NCBI GenBank assembly: GCA_016935775.1
Contig: JAFGQF010000011.1
Span: 1 to 7,755 of the forward strand
Reading direction: 5' to 3'
DNA: 7,755 nucleotides
Source of the DNA: Caldifarciminota bacterium
GTDB lineage: Bacteria; Hydrothermota; Tepidihabitantia; Tepidihabitantales; Tepidihabitantaceae
Shown one piece after another: positions 1 through 5,096 of this stretch (position 1 is its first letter; each line of letters starts with the position of its first letter). The notes under the pieces were generated by a model. It did not search any database. It worked only from the letters and a program-made list of their open reading frames with translations, and had not been told where the DNA came from. Made by a program: the position numbers and the translations under genes.

Positions 1-88
1 CGCCTGGCGCCGAACCTGCGCCGGGGCCGCAGAACAGCGCCAGCAAGGGCAACAGCACCGCGGCAGCCGGCACCGCGGACCGCTTCAA
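1..88 (-). CDS. Partial exported protein (signal peptide only; 3' end beyond window)
   Basis: Reading leftward from a TTG at 88-86, the frame stays open to the window edge. It gives 29 residues beginning MKRSAVPAAAVLLPLLALF, a textbook signal peptide: two basic residues, then a hydrophobic core of about 14 residues. After the core comes FCGPGAGSAPG; the Cys could be a lipidation site but the -1 Phe is a poor lipobox, while Ala-x-Ala-like residues just after it would suit signal peptidase I. The mature protein lies outside the window, so its function is unknown. It starts 39 nt after the TPR gene stop, on the same strand, and is probably co-transcribed with it. TTG is the first usable start in this frame after the upstream stop; no Shine-Dalgarno is visible, so the start is uncertain (the GTG at codon 6 is an alternative). 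Confidence 0.5.
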   Translation of the reverse strand, partial: MKRSAVPAAAVLLPLLALFCGPGAGSAPG

Positions 89-97
89 ATTATCGGC

Positions 98-114
98 AAG
101 AACTGCAAGTTCTT
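98..114. repeat. Perfect 7-bp inverted repeat with 3-nt loop in intergenic gap
   Basis: AAGAACT (98-104), GCA, AGTTCTT (108-114) form a perfect dyad in the 39-nt gap between the TPR gene and the downstream exported-protein gene. In the minus-strand transcript it would fold into a small A/U-rich hairpin just before the TTG start. There is no T-run after it in that direction, so it is not a convincing terminator. It could be an RNA-processing or stability hairpin, or simply chance. Confidence 0.45.
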
Positions 115-127
115 CTTTGATAGCGCC

Positions 128-826
128 TTAGAGCTGACCCTGCAGGGCCTGGACGTAGGCGAGCTGAACCTTGAGTTCCTCGGCCTGGTCGCCGGTCGGT
201 TCGGTCTTGAGCAATTCCTGGTAGGTCTGCTCGGCCAGGTCGAGACGGCCGCCCAGCCGGTACTCCCGGCCGGCGGCCATCATCGCGTCGAACGCGAGCG
301 GCGAGTCAGGGTAGTTGCGAAAGACGCGCCGATACTGCTCGGCCGCGCGCAAGTGATTGCCCAGCTCGCTGTCACAGTCGGCCAGCCCGATGCTGGCACC
401 GGGCCCGAGTACCGGGTCCTTGGCCCCGCGCTTGAGGAAAGCGGCAAACTCGCTGCGCGCCTCATCGTAGCGCTGGCTCGAGTAGTAGATCTGACCGAGG
501 TAATAGCGGGCCCGCACCCCGGCCCAGTCCCGCCCGTGGCGGGATGCCAGGTTGCTGAACGCTTCCTCGGCCTGCTGCATCTCACCCTGGGTGAAGATGC
601 CCAGCGCCTCGGTGAAGCGAAGCTGGGCCTCCTGGTTGTCGCCCTTGCCGCGGCCCTGCAGCAACACGATGCCGCCGACAATCACGGCCACGGCCACGCC
701 GACAATCACCCAGAACTTCTGCTTGTCCCGGTAGTAGAACTCGGCGACCTTCTCGGTCGCCTGTTGGAAGCGGTCTTCCTTCAGGTCTTCCTTGCTGACT
801 CGGTGCTTTCCACGATAACGCTTCAT
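128..826 (-). CDS. Membrane-anchored tetratricopeptide-repeat protein, YfgM-like topology
   Basis: The 232-residue protein has a basic, hydrophilic N-terminus (residues 1-37, KRYRGKHR...), one strong transmembrane segment at about 38-57 (FWVIVGVAVAVIVGGIVLLQ), then an all-helical region. That region carries about four TPR-like units at about 66-99, 103-136, 143-174 and 179-209, with hallmarks such as 'RYYLGQIYYSSQRYDEARSE' and 'YRRVFRNYPDSPLA'. A short cytoplasmic tail, single anchor and extracytoplasmic TPRs match YfgM, the SecYEG-associated ancillary protein, and similar envelope scaffolds, but the match is by topology only, so I give no gene symbol. The ATG at 826-824 is preceded by GGAG (835-832) five bases upstream. 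Just upstream on the same strand is tRNA-Arg, and no promoter fits between them, so the message probably continues from the tRNA. An exported-protein gene follows. Confidence 0.75.
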   Translation of the reverse strand: MKRYRGKHRVSKEDLKEDRFQQATEKVAEFYYRDKQKFWVIVGVAVAVIVGGIVLLQGRGKGDNQEAQLRFTEALGIFTQGEMQQAEEAFSNLASRHGRDWAGVRARYYLGQIYYSSQRYDEARSEFAAFLKRGAKDPVLGPGASIGLADCDSELGNHLRAAEQYRRVFRNYPDSPLAFDAMMAAGREYRLGGRLDLAEQTYQELLKTEPTGDQAEELKVQLAYVQALQGQL

Positions 827-838
827 TCTGTCTCCATA

Positions 839-912
<74 letters not shown>

Positions 913-922
913 ATTGGGGGCG

Positions 923-950
923 ATTATAAACCGCGACCCCGTCAAGTCAA
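923..950 (-). promoter_or_regulatory. Strong sigma70-type promoter of tRNA-Arg (and TPR operon)
   Basis: On the minus strand the -35 box is TTGACT (950-945), followed by a 16-bp spacer and a perfect -10 box TATAAT (928-923). A GC-rich discriminator (CGCCCCC) follows, and the predicted start at about 916 leaves only a few bases before the mature tRNA 5' end at 912. GC-rich discriminators at stable-RNA promoters are known in other bacteria to confer stringent (ppGpp) control, so that is a plausible inference here. The -35 region is a tandem TTGACTTGAC. It contains the TGA stop of the upstream lpxB-like gene. Confidence 0.8.
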
Positions 951-1984
951 GCAGCCCCGCGCGAGGCCAGCTTCTCGACCAGCCGGGCAATCCGGCGCCC
1001 GGCGCCGGGCGGCCCCAGTTGACGACGCAACCTCTCCGCCCGTTCGGCCGCCAGCTCGAGCGCCGCCGGGTCGTCCAGCAACCGACCGGCAGCGGCTGCC
1101 AGCTCCCGCAACGACGGTTCGAGCAGCTCCGGGACATCGCCGTTACCGAGCAGGATGTTGGGCAGCGCGAAGTGCCGGGTCCTGACCAGCAGGCGCGCCG
1201 CCAGCCGGGTGGGTCGGGACAGGTGGTAGCAGGCCACCATCGGCACGCCCAGCAGGGCAAGCTCGAGCGTCACCGTGCCCGAGGCCGCCAGTGCGGCCGA
1301 CGACCCGGCCATCAACCGGTAGCGGCGGTTTGCGTCGGCCAGTTGCCGGCCGGGTTGCGGGTCGACCGGCGCCAACACTTCGCGGAACTCCAATCCGGGG
1401 CGGGACCGAACGAGCTCCGCGGCGCAGTCAAGGAACAGCGGGCGATGGAAATCGAGCTCGGCCGGCCTTGAACCGGGCAGCAGCAGCAGACGTTCATCAC
1501 CGGTCGCACCCGGCCGCACGGCCGCATCGGCCAGCAGGTCGAGCAGCGGGTTGCCGACGAACACGGCATCGACCCCGGCCGCGCTCCACAACGGCTGCTC
1601 GAACGGCAGGAAGCAGACCACCAGGTCGGCCGCGCGCCGAACCGCGCGCACCCGCCACCTGCCCCACACCCAGACCTGGGGCGGCGCGACCATGACAACC
1701 GGGACCCCCGAGCGCCGCAGCCGGCTTCCCAGCGGCAGGTTCAATCCCGGCATCCCGACCAGCAGGGCGACGTCCGGCGCGCGCGCGCGCGCCAGTCGCT
1801 CTGCGGCCAGGACCCAGCGGCGTCCCCGATATGCGGCCTTGACGCCCTCCCAGAACCCGAACGTCGGGTCCGCCGCCGGCAGCCGGACGACACTGAGGCC
1901 CGGCACGCGGTCGGCCAGGTCGCGCTCAATCACTGCGGCCAGCAGCGCGGCCGAGGGCTCCGGGCAGGAAACCAGCACGCGCAT
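947..1984 (-). CDS. LpxB-family (lipid-A-disaccharide synthase-like) glycosyltransferase, divergent active site
   Basis: This 345-residue protein (E. coli LpxB: 382) belongs to the GT19/LpxB fold, whose classical members join UDP-diacyl-glucosamine to lipid X at the inner membrane. LpxB landmarks include 'PDVALLVGMPGLNLPL' (70-85), 'PPQVWVWGRWRV' (101-112), 'FLPFEQPL' (125-132), 'VGNPLLD' (143-149), 'LLLPGSRPAEL' (167-177), 'SSAALAASGTVTLELALLGV' (228-247) and 'LPNILLGNGDVPELL' (274-288). The Arg of LLPGSR is kept (R173, E. coli R201). However, the 'GIDAPDFN' motif reads LVGMPGLN, so the Asp equivalent to D98 is Gly77, and the N-terminal 'GExSGD' motif is degraded to CPEPSAA. The ATG at 1984 starts the first beta-strand, has no Shine-Dalgarno, and sits just after a promoter -10 box, suggesting a leaderless message. 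No lpxA, lpxD or fabZ is nearby. Lipid A synthesis is therefore uncertain; a different sugar or lipid substrate is possible. Confidence 0.82.
   Translation of the reverse strand: MRVLVSCPEPSAALLAAVIERDLADRVPGLSVVRLPAADPTFGFWEGVKAAYRGRRWVLAAERLARARAPDVALLVGMPGLNLPLGSRLRRSGVPVVMVAPPQVWVWGRWRVRAVRRAADLVVCFLPFEQPLWSAAGVDAVFVGNPLLDLLADAAVRPGATGDERLLLLPGSRPAELDFHRPLFLDCAAELVRSRPGLEFREVLAPVDPQPGRQLADANRRYRLMAGSSAALAASGTVTLELALLGVPMVACYHLSRPTRLAARLLVRTRHFALPNILLGNGDVPELLEPSLRELAAAAGRLLDDPAALELAAERAERLRRQLGPPGAGRRIARLVEKLASRGAA
1777..1792. repeat. (GC)8 dinucleotide tract inside the lpxB-like gene
   Basis: Eight uninterrupted GC units lie within codons for the Arg-Ala-Arg-Ala stretch around residues 65-69 of the LpxB homologue. 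A change of one unit by slippage would frameshift the gene. The tract may also be just a product of high GC content plus Arg/Ala codons. Confidence 0.7.
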
Positions 1985-1992
1985 CGCTGGAC

Positions 1993-2020
1993 AGCGTAGG
2001 GTCCCGGCCTTGACTGTCAA
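1993..2020 (-). promoter_or_regulatory. Promoter of the lpxB-like gene (leaderless)
   Basis: On the minus strand TTGACA (2020-2015), a 16-bp spacer and TACGCT (1998-1993) precede the ATG at 1984 by 8 nt. Transcription would begin about 6-8 nt after the -10 box, leaving a leader of at most about 3 nt. No Shine-Dalgarno is present in this stretch, which agrees with a leaderless message. The -35 box overlaps the -35 box of the divergent agmatinase promoter by one base pair. Confidence 0.6.
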
Positions 2021-2037
2021 CCTCCGGTCCCTACACT
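2010..2037 (+). promoter_or_regulatory. Promoter of the agmatinase-family gene
   Basis: TTGACT (2010-2015), a 16-bp spacer and TACACT (2032-2037) predict a start near 2044, just ahead of the GGAAGG ribosome-binding site at 2049-2054. The -35 box is half of the perfect palindrome TTGACTGTCAA (2010-2020), which also supplies the -35 box of the opposite promoter. RNA polymerase could therefore hardly occupy both promoters at once. Confidence 0.6.
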
Positions 2038-2062
2038 TGCGCCGAACCGGAAGGCAACCACG

Positions 2063-2890
2063 ATGAAGTTCTACTTCGCCGCTTCGGAACGCAACACAGC
2101 CACCGTGACGGTCGTCGGCATGCCCCTTGACCGAACCAGCTCCTGGGTATCCGGCACCCGTTTCGGGCCCTACGCGGCCCGGGTCGGCGCCGACAACATC
2201 GAGTCGTTCAGCCCCTGGCTCAGGCGCGACATCGCCGACGTCCGCGTTCACGACGCCGGCGACCTGTCGTTCACCTTCGCGACGCCGAGCGACCCGCTGG
2301 ACGAGATCCGCAACGTGACATCAGCGAACCTCGACCTGGGAATCCGCCAGCTCGCCATCGGCGGCGAACACACCATCACGCCCGCGATTGTCGAGGTGCT
2401 GGCCGACCGCCATCCCGACCTCTGCGTGGTCCAGTTCGACGCCCACTCGGACCTGCGCGACGACTACCTGGGCGAACGCTGGGCCCACGCCACCGCGATT
2501 CGGCGCGTGCTCGACTTCGTCCCGCGCGACCGGGTGTTCCAGCTCGGCATCCGGTCGTTCAGCGACGGCTCGGAAATGGACGAAACCGGGGTCTACCCGT
2601 TCGAGGTGGTGGGGCCGGCGGCGAAGGTTGCCGGCCTTGTCGGCCGGCGGCCGGTCTACCTGACGCTCGACCTCGACGTACTCGACCCGGGCGTGCTGCC
2701 CGACGTCCAGACCCCCCAGCCCGGCGGTTGCAGCTACCGGGAACTGGTGGACGCGCTGGTTGCGTTCAGGAATTCAAACCTGGTCGGGATGGATATCGTG
2801 GAGTTCTGCCCGCGCGGTCCTCATCCCACCCCGGGTTCGGCATTGGTGGCCGAACTGGTTCGCGAATCCGTCCTGCTGCTGGCCGGCTAG
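2063..2890 (+). CDS. speB: Agmatinase/arginase-family ureohydrolase
   Basis: The 275-residue protein is a full-length ureohydrolase, a binuclear-manganese family that hydrolyses guanidino compounds (agmatine to putrescine and urea, or arginine to ornithine and urea) in the cytoplasm. All metal-ligand motifs are present: GGEH (100-103, His103), FDAHSD (125-130: Asp126, His128, Asp130) and TLDLDVLDP (201-209: Asp203, Asp205). The 'WAHATAIRRV' segment (140-149, His142) and 'GMDIVEF' (242-248, with the guanidinium-contacting Glu247) are also kept. The segment 'FGPYAARVGADNIESFSP' near 34-51 is typical of the agmatinase branch. The usual 'GTGTPEPGG' loop reads DVQTPQPGG here, a change near the substrate pocket that leaves specificity open. 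GGAAGG lies 8 nt before the ATG. The gene has its own promoter and no polyamine-pathway neighbour, so the symbol reflects the family rather than proven agmatine specificity. Confidence 0.88.
   Translation: MKFYFAASERNTATVTVVGMPLDRTSSWVSGTRFGPYAARVGADNIESFSPWLRRDIADVRVHDAGDLSFTFATPSDPLDEIRNVTSANLDLGIRQLAIGGEHTITPAIVEVLADRHPDLCVVQFDAHSDLRDDYLGERWAHATAIRRVLDFVPRDRVFQLGIRSFSDGSEMDETGVYPFEVVGPAAKVAGLVGRRPVYLTLDLDVLDPGVLPDVQTPQPGGCSYRELVDALVAFRNSNLVGMDIVEFCPRGPHPTPGSALVAELVRESVLLLAG
2887..2890. other. Shared stop codons of convergent genes (CTAG)
   Basis: The agmatinase-family gene ends in TAG at 2888-2890, and the propeller gene ends in TAG on the opposite strand at 2889-2887. Both stops are read from the palindrome CTAG. 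No base separates the two genes and no terminator hairpin can fit between them, so each transcript must run into the antisense of its neighbour. Confidence 0.9.
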
Positions 2891-5022
2891 TCGCGGACGA
2901 CCGCCACCCGCTCGACACGCCGCCCGCCGGGCCCGATGACGACGACAAGGTAGAGCCCGCCCGCCACGCCCCCCGGCTCCCAAACAGCCCGGTGCAACCC
3001 CTCGTCCACCTCGAGCTCCGCAACCGGCCGGCCGGTCAAGGCGCGAACCTCGACCCGCGCCGACTCGGGCAGGCTGTCAATGACAATCCGCGTGTGAGTC
3101 CCGAGCACGCAGGGATTCGGGTACACCTTGATGCTCGCCCCGGACACCGCGGCCGAGTCGGAGCCGAACCGGAAGAGCGAAAGCCCCCGCTGGGTGCCGA
3201 TGGCGCAGACCCCACGCCGGCGGTCAATCTCCAGCGAAGTGTAGAAGCCGGTGATGCCCTCGTGGTTGGCGATCAGCCCGCTGTTGTACGGCGTGTAGTT
3301 GGACCAGCGCTCCGACACCGGGTCGAAAACCGACAGTCCGATGTCGCACAGTAGCCAGACACGGCCGGAGGCATCCACCCTGACCCGGTAGATGTTGTCG
3401 GACAGGATACCGCTGTTGTCATCGTCGTACACGCGGAACCGCGTGCCGTCCCACTTCGCCGCGCCCTGCGGGGTAGCCACCCAGACAAATCCGTCCAGCC
3501 CGGTCGCCACCGAGCGGATCTCGTTGGACGGCAGCCCGGCGGTCCGGACTGCGTAACGATCGTCCGAGGGGTCGTGCAGGGTTCCGCCGTAGTCGATTTC
3601 CACCAGCCCGACCGTCAGCCCCAGCCAGGCCCGGCCCCGTTTGTCGAACGCGAAATCGTAGCCGCCGCCGGGTGGCGGGACCAGCCCGGGAATCTCGAAC
3701 ACCTGCTGCTCGCCGGCCGAGTCAATGGCCACAACCAGGCCCTGGGCGTTGTACACCCACTTGGTGTTGTCGCGCTCATCGATACCGAAAGCGTCAATGA
3801 TGTTCCAGCCCGACTCGTTGCCCCACTTCAATTCAATCCAGGAATCCGTCGCCGGGTTGTAAGCGGTCAGACCGCCGGTCGCGGCGAAATGCGCGAACCA
3901 GGCCCGGCCCTCGGAATCGCATTGTGCCTGGATCGCCAGCCCTCTCCTGCCGGCAAAAGAGGCCACCACCCCGGTCTCGACGTTGACCTTGGTCACCGCG
4001 CGGTTTGAAGTGTAGTGGATGAGATAGGCCCGTCCCGACTCCTCGTCGAACGCCACGTCGCTGACGTAGGCCGAGGCCACGCAGGCGAAAGCCAACGAAG
4101 ACCACGACTGCCCGGTCTGGGAGTACCTCAACCCCTGGCCCGACAGCTCGTAGGCGCCAAGCCCGGCCCAGATCCGGTCGCCCACCAGTACGGTGCGCAC
4201 GTCGCTGCCCAGCACCCGCTGGTACTCCCCGGACCTTAACGAACAGGCTCGGAACAGGCCGGTGTCGGTCGCCACGTAGAGCTCCGGCCACGCCACGTCG
4301 ATCTCGTAGACCGCGTGCGGCGCGGCGAACTGGAAGACCGGCGTGAAAGTCGAGTCCTCGAGCACCGCGACGCCGCGCTCGGTCCCGACCAGCAGCTCGC
4401 CCCCCCACTCCGCAATCGCCTTGACCGAATCGCCGTGCGGCCGTCGGAACGTTTGCCAGTCCTGGAACCCGCGGTCCACGAACGCCACCCCGACATTGGT
4501 GCCGACCCCGTAACGCTCACCGACGAAAACCGACAGCACGCGGTCGCTCATCACCCCTGGGTAGCGAGCCACCGAGAACTGCCTGATATCGTCGTCGTCG
4601 AAATCCAGCAAGGTGCCCCGCGTTTCCATCACGTACAGGCCTGCCTCGGTGGCGGCCAGCAACCGCTCACCATCCCACGCAAGGTCGAACAACCGCGCGG
4701 GCATGTCGTTGGGCCGGTAACTGCCGACGAACTCGCCGTCAAAGGAAACAACACCCAGGCCGCCCCCGTCGGTCGCCACCCAGACATTGCCCGAATCGTC
4801 GAGCGCGATCGCGAGACAGCGGTTCGCCGGCAGCCCGTCGGTATTCACCACGGTTTGCTCGACCACCAGCCGTTCCTGGTCCAGCACGACCACGCCGCCG
4901 TTGGTCGCCAGCGCGAGCCGGTCACCCTGCCGCGCGATGTCGTTGATGAAATTGGTGTTGGTGAACGACTGCCAGCTGCCCGCTCCTCCAAGCATCACGG
5001 CGACCAGCAGCAAAACGCTCAT
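2887..5022 (-). CDS. Secreted beta-propeller protein (Reg_prop/PorZ-like repeats) with C-terminal sorting domain
   Basis: The 711-residue protein starts with a short hydrophobic signal (MSVLLLVAVMLGGAG) and then carries propeller blades. Many blades have the 'two-component regulator propeller' pattern of 'GLPxN...SVA.D..GxVWVAT..G...WDG', for example at about 63-98, 497-532 and 538-568; the N-terminal blades ('DIARQGDRLALATNGGVVVLD') resemble PorZ-type propellers. Residues 630-711 form a beta-sandwich tail beginning IKVYPNPC and ending in a GGLYLVVV...GRRVERVAVV pattern, like FlgD-type or type IX-secretion type A sorting domains of the FCB group. It is probably exported and surface-attached or released. 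No kinase or DNA-binding domain is attached, so it is not a two-component sensor. ATG 5022 was chosen because GAGGG (5036-5032) lies 9 nt upstream; GTG 5028 would be only 3 nt away. Its ligand is unknown. Confidence 0.82.
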   Translation of the reverse strand: MSVLLLVAVMLGGAGSWQSFTNTNFINDIARQGDRLALATNGGVVVLDQERLVVEQTVVNTDGLPANRCLAIALDDSGNVWVATDGGGLGVVSFDGEFVGSYRPNDMPARLFDLAWDGERLLAATEAGLYVMETRGTLLDFDDDDIRQFSVARYPGVMSDRVLSVFVGERYGVGTNVGVAFVDRGFQDWQTFRRPHGDSVKAIAEWGGELLVGTERGVAVLEDSTFTPVFQFAAPHAVYEIDVAWPELYVATDTGLFRACSLRSGEYQRVLGSDVRTVLVGDRIWAGLGAYELSGQGLRYSQTGQSWSSLAFACVASAYVSDVAFDEESGRAYLIHYTSNRAVTKVNVETGVVASFAGRRGLAIQAQCDSEGRAWFAHFAATGGLTAYNPATDSWIELKWGNESGWNIIDAFGIDERDNTKWVYNAQGLVVAIDSAGEQQVFEIPGLVPPPGGGYDFAFDKRGRAWLGLTVGLVEIDYGGTLHDPSDDRYAVRTAGLPSNEIRSVATGLDGFVWVATPQGAAKWDGTRFRVYDDDNSGILSDNIYRVRVDASGRVWLLCDIGLSVFDPVSERWSNYTPYNSGLIANHEGITGFYTSLEIDRRRGVCAIGTQRGLSLFRFGSDSAAVSGASIKVYPNPCVLGTHTRIVIDSLPESARVEVRALTGRPVAELEVDEGLHRAVWEPGGVAGGLYLVVVIGPGGRRVERVAVVRD

Positions 5023-5045
5023 CGGCACGAACCCTCAGCTGTCCG

Positions 5046-5065
5046 GAATCTCATACGGTAGATTC
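5046..5065. promoter_or_regulatory. Candidate operator: 6-8-6 inverted repeat over the propeller -10 box and start site
   Basis: GAATCT (5046-5051) and AGATTC (5060-5065) form a perfect dyad with an 8-nt gap. One arm lies on the -10 box (5062-5067) and the dyad covers the predicted transcription start near 5055. That placement suits a repressor site, but no regulator gene is in the window and a 6-bp dyad can arise by chance. Confidence 0.35.
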
Positions 5066-5089
5066 TAGGACACCTTCCCACCCGGTCAA
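5062..5089 (-). promoter_or_regulatory. Promoter of the propeller gene
   Basis: On the minus strand TTGACC (5089-5084), a 16-bp spacer and TAGAAT (5067-5062, one mismatch to TATAAT) predict a start near 5055 and a leader of about 33 nt containing the GAGGG ribosome-binding site. The promoter begins 8 nt after the stop codon of the sugar transferase gene, so the propeller gene can be expressed independently of the upstream glycan operon. Confidence 0.7.
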
Positions 5090-5096
5090 CCGGACC

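Noticed and set aside
914..1695. Plus-strand ORFs opposite the lpxB-like gene
   Set aside because: Arg/Gly/Pro-rich shadows of a coding strand with clear LpxB motifs; no ribosome-binding sites.
1985..2251. Upstream extension of the lpxB-like gene to an ATG at 2251 (89 extra residues)
   Set aside because: The extension runs antisense through the start of the agmatinase gene and both promoters, and encodes low-complexity Gly/Arg/Val sequence unlike any LpxB N-terminus. The family's first beta-strand begins at the ATG at 1984.
4315..5061. Plus-strand ORF of 248 codons opposite the propeller gene
   Set aside because: Antisense shadow with His/Arg/Gln/Pro-rich sequence and no domain; it also crosses the propeller promoter.
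5079..5096. Small GC hairpin CCGG-TTGA-CCGG after the sugar transferase stop, as a terminator
   Set aside because: The stem is only 4 bp with no T-run after it, and it contains the -35 box of the next gene, so a promoter is the better reading.
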